Source: Pseudomonadales bacterium (GTDB lineage: Bacteria; Pseudomonadota; Gammaproteobacteria; Pseudomonadales; Azotimanducaceae). From it: DNA of 64,000 nucleotides. The position numbers were made by a program, and so were the translations under genes. The notes beneath the pieces were generated by a model. It had not been told where the DNA came from. It saw only the letters and a program-made list of their open reading frames with translations, and ran no database searches. The stretch is taken from NCBI GenBank assembly GCA_022827245.1, contig JAJDTI010000029.1:61047-125046 (forward strand). Direction: 5' to 3'. Positions 1 to 8,843 of the stretch are shown piece by piece; positions within the stretch are counted from its first letter, which is position 1, and every line of letters begins with the position of its first letter.

Positions 1-212
1 GCTCCTGAGGATGCTGAACACCAGGCGGATTTGTATGGGAGTGGACTATGCGCTGGTTCTTAACTCCTTGGATCAAGCGCAGATCGGCACGTTGAGGAGG
101 ATGACGAATGACAGCCTACCGTTCTCCGCGAAGTGTTTTCTGACGAACGAGATCGACGCATCGGGCGGGCCGATTGATGTCAACTCATACATCTACACGG
201 GACCGCCGCTGC

Positions 213-758
213 TCAGATTGCGCCCGTTCGAGACGACGATAGGGGACAAACGTCTACCAAACTCGGTGTTCGATCGAAAGCCGGGAATGGTCCGCCGATT
301 GAAGGACTCACTGAGCTACCGTCACTGAAATACACATTAGTCGAAGTCCGCGCGAAACGGCACGCAGAGCGGCCATCCGTGTGGCGCAGCAACACGTCGT
401 CCGTTCCGTTGCCGTGGCGTAGCAGGACGTCGTCCGCGCCGTCCCCGTTCAGGTCGCCGAGACGGGTACCCGTCGTGGCAGCTGCCGACAATCGTGCGGG
501 GCTGAGGACACCCGTGGGCGGTCGGGACGCCGGCGCCTTGAGCAGTCCGTTGCCCGTGGCCACGGACGGCGCGGCCACGCGCTCGCTCCGTGTGCCGGAA
601 CCCCTGGGAGGCTCACTGTCGGGGTAGATGACCGGCGAGGCATGGACCCTGCCCGGTGCCGCTTCGTTCCGACTTTCCTGTGGCTGGGCCGTGGAATTCA
701 AAGCGCCGATATTGATGGCCACCCATCCAACCAGCGGGAGCAAGGAGCGCCTGATCAT
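213..758 (-). pseudogene. Secreted VCBS/FG-GAP-repeat protein, probably truncated or frameshifted
   Basis: The chosen start (complement of CAT at 756-758) gives a clear signal peptide: MIRRS followed by a hydrophobic stretch ending near NSTAQ. After a Pro/Ser/Ala-rich linker comes one recognisable calcium-binding FG-GAP/VCBS motif, GDLNGDGADDVLLRH, followed at once by a second NGTDDVLLRHTDGR. The reading then degrades into sequence unlike the family, which normally continues with several more blades of about 60 residues. Shifting frame at the TDGR codons restores a short WPLCVPFR stretch before a stop, so a frameshift is likely. The protein would be exported, perhaps a surface beta-propeller. 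Signal peptide and motif are seen; the broken state is inferred. Confidence 0.5.
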
Positions 759-908
759 CTGGTGGCCATTGGGGGGACAGCGCTTCTCCGACGGGACACG
801 CAATCCGCCCCCGTGGCGTGGTTCCTTTGCGGCTCGGGTGTCAGCGAGCTTAGAAGGTCAACGCTGGCCGTAAAGCTCGGCACGACGTCTGTCACGATAA
901 TCGCGGGT

Positions 909-937
909 TTGACCAGCTACCTGCCCGGTGATAGTTT
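909..937 (+). promoter_or_regulatory. Probable sigma-70-type promoter for the diheme/DUF1501/LRR operon
   Basis: TTGACC at 909-914 is followed after exactly 17 nt by TAGTTT at 932-937, preceded by TGA, giving an extended -10. A transcript would start near 944, leaving about 32 nt before the GTG at 976, with a GGAGG ribosome site at 965-969. It is the best promoter-like match in the 804-975 gap; otherwise that gap shows nothing. Confidence 0.5.
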
Positions 938-975
938 CGTATCAGAAGTCCACAAGGGCCGCTTGGAGGTTGTAG

Positions 976-3900
976 GTGCGGTGGCTTATTGGGGCGGTCG
1001 CGGTGATCGCGCTCTTAGGCCCATCCCGTGCCGCCGCCCAGGAAGATCGATACGGGTCGTCCGCGGGGCTGGTCGAGGCTGATGTCGCGGATCGGGACCG
1101 GCGCTCCTACGAGCGGCGGCGGGCCGCGGCGCATGTGCGCATGCCCGACACTACCTATGCTTCCACCCCCTCGCCGGCCATGGCGCCGCACGGCGTCGAT
1201 AGAGGTCGGGACGTTCGGGCGATCCTGAGCACCGACCTTGGCGTCTCCTGGTCCGGGTTCTACAGGTCGTCCGCCTCCGAGGAAGAAGAGACGGCGGAGG
1301 ACCTGTTCCGCGAGCAGGTCTCCCGAGTTGTGCAGGGCAAATGCATCAACTGCCACGTGGAGGGTGGCGTCTCGGCCGCCACACGGCTGGTCTTCGTGCG
1401 TTCTTCCGAAACGGACCACGAGGCCGCCAACCGTCGGATATTCGAGGACTTCCTCGCCGACGTCGACAACGGCGACAGCGTGATCCTGAACAAGGTGCGT
1501 GGCGTTGGCCACGGCGGGGGCATTCAGGTAGCAGCGGGCAGCCGGGAGTACGACCACATGGAGCGTTTCCTGACCCTGCTGGGCGGCGGTCAGGAGAGCA
1601 CGCAGGTTGCGCTGACACCGGGCACGCTGTTCGAGGGCGTGCGCATGGCGCCACACGGCAACACGCTTAGGCGGGCCGCGCTGGTGCTCGCTGGACGGGC
1701 GCCGACCGCGCAGGAGTACGCCACCCTCCGTTCCGATGGCGTGCGCAAAGCGATTCGCAGCCTGATGACGGGGCCCGGGTTCCACGAGTTCGTGATCCGG
1801 GCGGCCAATGATCGTCTCCTGACGGACCGCGAGGACAACGCTGTCGATTCCGGCCAGAATCGCCCGTTGATCGAGTACATCAACCAGACCAACACGTACT
1901 GCGAAGCCGCTGCATGGGATGGCGAGAACATCGAGTGGCGTGATTGGGAAGAAGCAGTTCAATACGCCGCCGTGCGCGCGCCGCTGGAACTGATCGCGCA
2001 CGTGGTCGAGAACGACCTGCCCTACACGGACATTCTGACTGCGGACTACATCATGGCCAATCCGCAGGCGGCCAGGGCGTATGGAGCCGCGACGGAGTTC
2101 GACGACGAAACGGACGTTCACGAGTTCAAGCCTTCGCGGTTCGCCAGCTACTATCTCGTCGATGACTCGAGGGTAGTCCGGGATGCGCCGGAGGGCGTCG
2201 AATGCACCGGCTACGTAGTCGAGCCGGGAAATCTGCCCGTCGACTACCCCCACGCGGGAATCCTGAACTCACCCGTGTTCATGTTGCGCTATCCGACCAC
2301 TGCGACGAACCGGAACCGGGCGCGGGCGCGCTGGACCTACTACCACTTCCTGGGCCTCGACGTGGAGCAGTCGGCGTCCCGCACCACCGACCCCGTCGCG
2401 CTGGCGGACACCGATAACCCGACGTTGAACAATCCGGCTTGCACGGTATGCCACACGATCCTCGACCCGGTCGCGGGCGCGTTCCAGAACTACGACGAAG
2501 AGGGATGGTATCGATCCGACTGGGGTGGAATGGACTCGCTGGACGGCTTCTACAAGGAGAACCCTCCCGGAGGTGTCGACTTTTTCGTCGAGGCGCGATC
2601 CTGGGATGAGCGCGAAAACGTGTCTACGGAAGGACTCCTGCGTGCCGGCGACAACACCGTGGGCATCAAGTACGTGAACGAGCGCGAGTGGTCGCAGGTG
2701 GGCATCGACCGGTTGACCGTCCGGAACGGCCGCGGTGGCCTGGTCAGGCGCTACAGGCTGGGCAGCCTGAGAGACTCGCACTGCGGCGGGCCGGAGGAAG
2801 GGTATTTCCGTCTGGGTCGGAACTGCATCCTGGGTGTTCCGGTAGCGGTCCCGACCGACGGTACTTACACCGTCGATGTGGACGTGTGGAACTGGGACGA
2901 CGATCGTCGGTATCCGGGGCACTTGCGTATCTGGGCACCGGGTTACATCTACCGCGAGGGAGACACCTGGTACCGTGGCATGCGCGCGCCGGGCTTCGGC
3001 AGCGAGCAGGCCCCCAGCCAGGACAACAGCGTCCAGTGGCTCGCGGAGAAGATCGTCGCCGACGACCGGTTCGCGGAGGCGGCCGTCAAGTTCTGGTGGC
3101 CGGCCATCAACGGCAGCGACGTGGCAAGGCCGCCGGCCGAGGCCGGCGATGCGGACTTCGACGGCATGCTGCTGGCGGCGAACTCCCAGGCCGCCGAAGT
3201 CTCGCGGCTGGCGCGGGCTTTCCGGACGGGCATCCGGGGTGGAACGCCGTACAACCTGAAAGACCTGCTGGTCGAGATGGTGTTGTCCCGGTGGTTCCGC
3301 GCGGAGTCGATACCCGATGACGACCCGGTCCGAACGGTAGCCCTCCTGAACGCTGGCGCGAAGCGTCTGTTGACACCCGAGGAGCTGGCGCACAAGACCC
3401 TGGCGCTCACCGGCGTGCAGTGGGGCCGCTATTGGAGGCAGCCCTGGCACGACTGGGGCCAACAGCGGCACGCGTTGGCGAACGAGTACGGAACCCTGTA
3501 CGGCGGCATCGACTCGGACGGGATCATCGCGCGTGCGCGGGACATGACCGCGGTGATGGCGGGCGTTGCCAAGAGCCACGCGGTGGAGGTGAGCTGTCCC
3601 GTGGTACTGCGCGAGTTCTATCTCCTGCCGGATCAGCAGCGGCTGCTGTTCGGTGGCATCGATCATCGCGTGACGCCGAACTGGGAGTACACGCAGGTCT
3701 TTCGAATCGCCGCATCGACGGCGGAAGACGCCGAGACGCTGTCGGTAGTGCGCTCTCTCGGCGCCGGGAGCAAGACGTTGCGGCTCACGTTCGAGAACGA
3801 CTTCTACAGTGACGTCGAGGAGGCCGACAGGAATGTACACCTCGACAGGGTGGTCGTACGCGACGTCGATAACGAAAGCGTAGTGACGACCTACGAGTTC

Positions 3901-4488
3901 GGGGACCATGCCGGGGGAGAGTGCGGTGCCGCGGAGGACGATCACTACTTCCTCTGGGGCGGGGGAAGCGGGTGTGCCCTCGAGGTTCCGCTGGACATAC
4001 CGGCCGCGGGCACGCACGCGATCGAGGTCGTGGCGTGGGCGGATCGGGCCGGTGACGAACTGCCTAGGCTGCGCGTCACGCTGGAGTCTGACGATGGGAA
4101 CTCGATTGGCGCCGTCACGATCAAGAAGAAGCTCGTCGAGCTGCACCGGAAGCTCCTTGGCGAGACATTGGGCGTCGGGTCCCCGGAAATCTCCAGGGCC
4201 TACGAGCTGTTCGTCGACGTGTGGAACCGCAAACGCGAGTCGGAGAGCGACTGGTTCACGTCGGAACTGCAGTGTGACTGGCGGCAGGACCAGGACTTCC
4301 TGCGGGGCTTCCTGGACGGCTACCGGACGCGGTACCGACACGACAACGGCTGGCACTACAACTGGAACTGGGATCGCACCAACGCGTTCTGGGAGAGCAG
4401 GGACCTGTCCGACCCGTCCGGCGTCGCGCGCACGTGGACGGTCGTCTTGATGGCGTTGCTGATGGATCAGCGGTATCTCCACCTCTGA
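976..4488 (+). CDS. Exported diheme protein with DUF1588-like region and two beta-sandwich modules
   Basis: Exported protein of 1170 residues, probably periplasmic or at the cell surface. The GTG start is set by GGAGG seven bases upstream and a signal peptide ending about residue 22 (SRAAAQ). A first c-type heme site CINCH is at residues 123-127. A second, CTVCH at 489-493, lies in a segment (HAGILNSP ... TVCHTILDPVAGAFQ) that resembles the DUF1588 block of planctomycete-cytochrome-type proteins. Two beta-sandwich modules resembling carbohydrate-binding domains occur at about 536-656 and 905-1041; both contain LDR/IDRLTVR-like strands and paired cysteines. It is followed after 10 bases by a DUF1501 gene, the usual companion of this class. 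The heme domain at 110-210 is shared with the protein at 11990-14077. The substrate is unknown; a redox role is inferred from the heme sites only. Confidence 0.85.
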   Translation: MRWLIGAVAVIALLGPSRAAAQEDRYGSSAGLVEADVADRDRRSYERRRAAAHVRMPDTTYASTPSPAMAPHGVDRGRDVRAILSTDLGVSWSGFYRSSASEEEETAEDLFREQVSRVVQGKCINCHVEGGVSAATRLVFVRSSETDHEAANRRIFEDFLADVDNGDSVILNKVRGVGHGGGIQVAAGSREYDHMERFLTLLGGGQESTQVALTPGTLFEGVRMAPHGNTLRRAALVLAGRAPTAQEYATLRSDGVRKAIRSLMTGPGFHEFVIRAANDRLLTDREDNAVDSGQNRPLIEYINQTNTYCEAAAWDGENIEWRDWEEAVQYAAVRAPLELIAHVVENDLPYTDILTADYIMANPQAARAYGAATEFDDETDVHEFKPSRFASYYLVDDSRVVRDAPEGVECTGYVVEPGNLPVDYPHAGILNSPVFMLRYPTTATNRNRARARWTYYHFLGLDVEQSASRTTDPVALADTDNPTLNNPACTVCHTILDPVAGAFQNYDEEGWYRSDWGGMDSLDGFYKENPPGGVDFFVEARSWDERENVSTEGLLRAGDNTVGIKYVNEREWSQVGIDRLTVRNGRGGLVRRYRLGSLRDSHCGGPEEGYFRLGRNCILGVPVAVPTDGTYTVDVDVWNWDDDRRYPGHLRIWAPGYIYREGDTWYRGMRAPGFGSEQAPSQDNSVQWLAEKIVADDRFAEAAVKFWWPAINGSDVARPPAEAGDADFDGMLLAANSQAAEVSRLARAFRTGIRGGTPYNLKDLLVEMVLSRWFRAESIPDDDPVRTVALLNAGAKRLLTPEELAHKTLALTGVQWGRYWRQPWHDWGQQRHALANEYGTLYGGIDSDGIIARARDMTAVMAGVAKSHAVEVSCPVVLREFYLLPDQQRLLFGGIDHRVTPNWEYTQVFRIAASTAEDAETLSVVRSLGAGSKTLRLTFENDFYSDVEEADRNVHLDRVVVRDVDNESVVTTYEFGDHAGGECGAAEDDHYFLWGGGSGCALEVPLDIPAAGTHAIEVVAWADRAGDELPRLRVTLESDDGNSIGAVTIKKKLVELHRKLLGETLGVGSPEISRAYELFVDVWNRKRESESDWFTSELQCDWRQDQDFLRGFLDGYRTRYRHDNGWHYNWNWDRTNAFWESRDLSDPSGVARTWTVVLMALLMDQRYLHL

Positions 4489-4498
4489 GGAGACGGGA

Positions 4499-5815
4499 GT
4501 GAAGCGACGTGATGTCCTGAAGACCCTGGCGGCCGCTACGGCGGGCGTCAGTGTCGGCTTTCGCCTGCCGCTGGCGCATGCGGAGGACTACAGCGGCAAG
4601 CTCTTCGTCTTTGTGCAGGCGGACGGTGGGTGGGACCCTACCTGCTTCTGCGATCCGAAGACGAACGTGCGGGGAGAGCCGGCCATCACGCACTGGTCGG
4701 AACGCGAGGACGTGCGGCAGGCCGGCAACATCCCCTATGCGCCGTTCGCGAACAACGAGTCCTTCTTCGAGAAGTACTACGACCGCATGCTGGTCATCAA
4801 CGGGGTGGACGCTCAGACGAACTCTCACACCGTGGGCATCACCCACAACTGGAGCGGACGTAACTCGGAGGGGTTCCCCACTACCACGGCGCTGCTGGCC
4901 GCGCACTATGGGGGGGCGCTGCCGGCCCCGTATCTCAGTTTCGGCGGTTTCTCCAGGACCGGCGGCGTGACGCGTTACACGCGCCTCGACAATCCGGATC
5001 TGCTGCGCAACATCGCAACGCCTGAGATGACGCCGTCGGATGACCGGTACGTGAGCGAGGAGGACTGGGAAGCGCTGCGGGCGTATGCGGACGAGACGGC
5101 ACGACGCCTCGTGGCGGCGCCCAATCTGATGCCGGGAGCGGTGTACCGCAGTTCGCTGTACCGGAGCGCGATGGCCGACGAGGGCCTGAAACGGCTCGCG
5201 TACGCGATTCCGCCCGAGGACCAACTCGAACCTTGGGAGGACAGTGGGGCGCTCCCCAGCGGCAACGACTACGGCAGCGGCTTGCGCCGGCAGGCGCAAC
5301 TCGCCGTACTCGGGTTCCGGACCGGGGTGTCGGTCAGTGCGGACCTGTTCCTCGGGGGCTTCGACACGCATGCGACGCACGATCCGGATGCCGAGTGGCT
5401 GCTGAGCAATCTCGCGGACTCCGTTGACTACCTGTGGGACTACGCGGAGACGCAGGGCGTCGCCGATCGCATGGTGGTCGTCATCGGCTCCGATTTCGCC
5501 AGGACGAACTTCTACAACGCCCAGGACGGCAAAGATCACTGGCCCATCGGCAGTTTCGTGGTGATGGAGAAGAACCAGTCGTGGACCAACCGCGTGGTCG
5601 ATGGAACCGACGCCCTGCAGTTCGCCAAGAAGGTCAACCCGACGACGCTGCAGCGCGATGAGGCCGGCGGCACCATCATCTACCCGAAGCACGTGCACAA
5701 GGCCTTGCGCCGGTATCTTGGCATTGCGGATTCCGCGGGAGCGGTGCGGTATCCGTTCAACAACACGGAGGACTTCACGTTCTTCGAGACTCCGGTGGCG
5801 TCTCATGGGTGGTAG
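4499..5815 (+). CDS. DUF1501-family protein with Tat signal
   Basis: The protein has 438 residues from a GTG start, with a GAGGAGACGGGA ribosome site just upstream. The N-terminus is a twin-arginine signal (MKRRDVLKTLAAATAG ... AHA), so it is exported folded. The body has the alkaline-phosphatase-superfamily look of DUF1501 proteins: an early FVQADGGWDPT segment, GGFDTHATHD in the middle and VVVIGSDFART late, which supply possible metal-binding Asp/His residues. The last 40 residues (GTIIYPKHVHKALRRYLGI ... FNNTEDFTFFE) recur as an isolated fragment at 14219-14353. It lies 10 bases after the diheme gene and overlaps the start of the LRR gene, so all three are probably co-transcribed. DUF1501 proteins regularly pair with cytochrome-like DUF1588/1592 partners; their reaction is unknown. 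Confidence 0.85.
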   Translation: MKRRDVLKTLAAATAGVSVGFRLPLAHAEDYSGKLFVFVQADGGWDPTCFCDPKTNVRGEPAITHWSEREDVRQAGNIPYAPFANNESFFEKYYDRMLVINGVDAQTNSHTVGITHNWSGRNSEGFPTTTALLAAHYGGALPAPYLSFGGFSRTGGVTRYTRLDNPDLLRNIATPEMTPSDDRYVSEEDWEALRAYADETARRLVAAPNLMPGAVYRSSLYRSAMADEGLKRLAYAIPPEDQLEPWEDSGALPSGNDYGSGLRRQAQLAVLGFRTGVSVSADLFLGGFDTHATHDPDAEWLLSNLADSVDYLWDYAETQGVADRMVVVIGSDFARTNFYNAQDGKDHWPIGSFVVMEKNQSWTNRVVDGTDALQFAKKVNPTTLQRDEAGGTIIYPKHVHKALRRYLGIADSAGAVRYPFNNTEDFTFFETPVASHGW

Positions 5816-7952
5816 CCGTCCCGGGCCGGACCGATCCCGCGTGGGTGCGGGCGTGAAGCTGCTTGCGCTTTGCGTCGCCCTGTGCCTGTCCGGACCCACG
5901 TTCGCCCAGGTGCACATCCCGGACGACGCCCTGCGCCACGAGATCGAGAACCGCCTCGGCAAGTCGCGCGGCGAGGACATTCTCGGGGCGGAGATGGCGA
6001 CGCTCACGGACCTCGACGTCAACCATCGAGGTGTCTCGAGCCTGACCGGGCTGGGACACGCGACGGAATTGGAGGAGCTTTACCTCGCGCACAACGACAT
6101 CGCGAACCTGGCGCCGCTATCCAAGCTGACGAAGCTGACCCTGCTTCACCTGAACGACAACCGGGTCTCCAACATATCGGCGCTGTCCGGGCTCACCGAA
6201 CTGACGGAACTGGCCCTGCAGCAGAACAGAATCTCGAGCATCGCGTCGCTATCGGGATTGACCAAGCTGGCCGATCTGAGTCTCGAGGAGAACAGAGTCT
6301 CCGATATCAGTGCGCTGTCCGGGCTGACGCGCTTGACGAGTTTGGAGCTGACAGACAACCCGGTCTCGGACATCAGTTCCTTAAGCGGTCTCAAGCGACT
6401 GAAGCGGTTGAGCCTACAGAACACTGCGGTCTCGGACATCGGGCCGCTGTCGGGGCTCACGGCGCTGGAAGAGCTGTGGATCGGTCATCTGGACGTTTCC
6501 GATTCGAGCGTCCTCGCCGAGCTTACGGCGCTGACCAGCCTGGACATCGATGGCATCGAGATTTCGGACATCACCCTCCTGACGGGCCTCACGAAGCTGA
6601 AGCACCTGCACATGTGCTGCCGGGACATGCCCGACCTGAGTGGGCTGGCCGGGTTGACGGAGCTCGAGTCGCTACACATCCACTGGACGCAGGTGGAGGA
6701 TGTCACGTTCCTTGCCGACCTGACCGGGCTCAAGCGGTTATGGCTCGACGGGCTTGGGATATCGGATCTTTCCGTGTTGGCAACGCTGACCGGGTTAGAA
6801 GCGCTCTCTGTGCATCGAAACGAGGTCTCCGACGTCTCGCTGTTGGCCACAATGCCGTCGCTGCAGGAACTGAACATCAGCTTCAACGATGTGTCAGACA
6901 TCAGTGCGCTCTCCGGGCTAACCGAGATGGAGAGCCTGCACCTCGAGTACAACCGTGTGTCGGATCTCTCGGCGGTGTCGGGCATGACACGACTCCACCG
7001 GTTGCACCTTGACGGCAACACAGTTTCCAATCTGACGCCTCTGTCGGGTCTGACTCGTCTCTGGCACCTCGGCCTGAGCGGCAACACCGTGGCGGACTTG
7101 ACGCCGCTCACCGGCCTGACCGACCTGCACGAGTTGTACGTTGCCCACAACGAGATCTCGAGCATCCAGCCTCTTTCCGAGCTGACCACACTCCAGAGGC
7201 TGGACCTCCGCGACAACAGCATCTCAAACCTCAGTGCCCTATCGGCGTTGGAGGAACTGCGAGAGCTGTGGCTGGACGACAATGCCGTCTCGACGGTCTC
7301 GGCCCTGTCCGGCCTCACCCACCTTTGGAACCTGTCCCTGGACGGCAATGCGATCTCGGATCTGTCCGGACTGTCCGGATTGACAGGCCTGACGCGACTC
7401 AACCTCAACAGCACCGGCACGTCGGACCTGTCGGCGTTGTCCGGGCTCACGGAGTTGACGGAGTTGTATCTGCGGCATAACGACCTCTCCGACGCGGGAG
7501 TGCTTTCCGGTCTGCTGCAACTGACGAAGTTGTCCCTCGACGGCAACGCGGTCACCGATCTCGGACCGTTGTCTGGGCTTACCCGATTGAGGGAGCTCTA
7601 TCTCAGGCACAACGGCATTTCGGACTTGTCTTCGCTCTCGGGCCTGACGGCGTTGGAGGCGCTCTCGCTCAGTGGCGGCAACAGCGTCTCCGACGTGTCG
7701 GCGCTGGGGAGCCTCAGGAGACTGCAGGGACTGGGCCTCTGGGGCAACGGCGTCTCGGACCTGTCGCCGCTCTCCAGGCTGTCCCGGCTGCAGTGGCTGA
7801 ACCTTGGTTGGAACGGGGTCTCCGATATCGCGCCGGTATCGAGACTGTCACGCCTGACGTGGGCGAACTTCTATGCCAATCCCCTCGACAGCGAAGCGAT
7901 CGAGACACACATCCCGGCCATGAGAGACCGAGGCGTGCTTGTCAGTTTCTAG
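5805..7952 (+). CDS. Secreted leucine-rich-repeat (internalin-type) protein
   Basis: ATG at 5805 overlaps the stop of the DUF1501 gene and gives 715 residues with a signal peptide ending ALCLSGPTFAQ; GTG at 5841 or 5853 would also retain it. From about residue 60 to the end the protein is almost entirely 22-residue leucine-rich repeats of the pattern LSGLTxLxxLxLxxNxVSDI, close to thirty of them, the internalin-like SD22 class. There is no anchor, LPXTG motif or transmembrane helix at the C-terminus, which stops soon after the last repeat. A secreted or periplasmic binding protein is the natural reading; the partner is unknown. Translational coupling to the two upstream genes suggests it serves the same complex. 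Confidence 0.85.
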   Translation: MGGSRPGPDRSRVGAGVKLLALCVALCLSGPTFAQVHIPDDALRHEIENRLGKSRGEDILGAEMATLTDLDVNHRGVSSLTGLGHATELEELYLAHNDIANLAPLSKLTKLTLLHLNDNRVSNISALSGLTELTELALQQNRISSIASLSGLTKLADLSLEENRVSDISALSGLTRLTSLELTDNPVSDISSLSGLKRLKRLSLQNTAVSDIGPLSGLTALEELWIGHLDVSDSSVLAELTALTSLDIDGIEISDITLLTGLTKLKHLHMCCRDMPDLSGLAGLTELESLHIHWTQVEDVTFLADLTGLKRLWLDGLGISDLSVLATLTGLEALSVHRNEVSDVSLLATMPSLQELNISFNDVSDISALSGLTEMESLHLEYNRVSDLSAVSGMTRLHRLHLDGNTVSNLTPLSGLTRLWHLGLSGNTVADLTPLTGLTDLHELYVAHNEISSIQPLSELTTLQRLDLRDNSISNLSALSALEELRELWLDDNAVSTVSALSGLTHLWNLSLDGNAISDLSGLSGLTGLTRLNLNSTGTSDLSALSGLTELTELYLRHNDLSDAGVLSGLLQLTKLSLDGNAVTDLGPLSGLTRLRELYLRHNGISDLSSLSGLTALEALSLSGGNSVSDVSALGSLRRLQGLGLWGNGVSDLSPLSRLSRLQWLNLGWNGVSDIAPVSRLSRLTWANFYANPLDSEAIETHIPAMRDRGVLVSF

Positions 7953-7970
7953 CCGGGGCGTCGCCTCCGA

Positions 7971-8498
7971 TCAGCGCGCTTCGTCGGGGAGTGCCACCTC
8001 GCAGTTGTCCAACTCGCTCTCCAGCACCTTGTCGATCAGGGCGCGGGATCCAGCGAGATGGTTGGATTGACCGCTGTACAGGGTCGCCAGGAACCACCGG
8101 CGATCCGTCGGCCGGACGACATGCGGAACGTGCAGGTGCCGTTCGAACGAGTATTGCTGTTGCAGCCACTCGGCGATGCTGCGGAAGGACGCGCGCCAGC
8201 AACCGTAACAGCCGCTCCGCAGTGAACGGGTCGAGGTCGCACTCGCGCGGCGTCCAGCTCCAGCCCTGGTCCGGACTCGCGGCGAGGTGCCCGTCATGCG
8301 GCCCGCAGATACTCCAGCCGCTGTCGGGGCTCATCGCCAGTCCATTCGCCGCGGCAGCTCGGAGTTGCGGACGGGTTTCGCCCGGGTGTCTTTCACGGCC
8401 GTCGCCGCGGTCGGCCCTGTGGAGAACCGCCCCCCTCGGTGTCCCTCGGCCACGATCTTCCAGAACGGATTCGGGAGCCGCACACAGGCTTGTCCGCG
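7971..8498 (-). pseudogene. Degraded copy of the hypothetical gene at 15745-16623
   Basis: Three pieces in three frames reproduce the intact protein at 15745-16623. VRLPNPFWKIVAE (about 8460-8498) is first. CGPHDGHLAASPDQGW then PRECDLDPF (about 8190-8345) is second. FERHLHVPHVV ... FLATLYSGQSN ... VALPDEAR (7971-8150) is third. At least two frameshifts separate them. About 30 codons between LLAR and the FRDIAGW-like segment are missing, and the N-terminal third is absent. The stop codon context GATCAGCGCGC is identical to that of the intact copy, so it is a decayed duplicate rather than a distant relative. Confidence 0.8.
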
Positions 8499-8622
8499 CG
8501 CGCCCGCCGCGTGCACGATCGCGCCGTGTCCGCCCCGATGCGTTCGCGTGGGCGACCGGCACCAGCCCCGCCGCGTCCGCTACGCTGCATGGTATCTCCG
8601 GGCCTCCGGGACATGGTCCGTC

Positions 8623-8661
8623 GGTCAGAATGGCCGTTTCGGTGACCCGCGGCATCCGCGC
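8623..8661 (-). repeat. 39-nt dispersed repeat, copy 1
   Basis: This stretch matches 21055-21093 at 35 of 39 positions in the same orientation. On the minus strand it reads GGGTCACCGAAACGGCCATT then CTGACC, ending in a -10-like CATTCT. It lies in the otherwise empty interval 8499-8843 between the pseudogene and the barrel gene. In that interval I see no other gene, only overlapping frames without recognisable protein sequence. Confidence 0.5.
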
Positions 8662-8843
8662 GACGGCATGGGCCTGTGCGCCACATCGGTGCGTCTTCTC
8701 GGCGAGGAAACGTGGATTCCGCGAGACCGTTTGGCGATTGCTGCGGGACTTTCGCCTACGGTGCATATCCTGTGGAAAAACCGAACACTGCCACCGACCG
8801 GCCAGGTACCGCGCTCCAGTCCGGCATGCAGATCGTGGCCGGC

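Noticed and set aside
11..328. 105-codon frame at the left edge
   Set aside because: No ribosome site, no recognisable domain, and it overlaps the minus-strand VCBS-type fragment; composition does not look coding.
2269..4482. Open frame of 737 codons antisense to the diheme gene
   Set aside because: The plus strand carries a signal peptide, heme sites and conserved segments; the reverse frame has no recognisable sequence.
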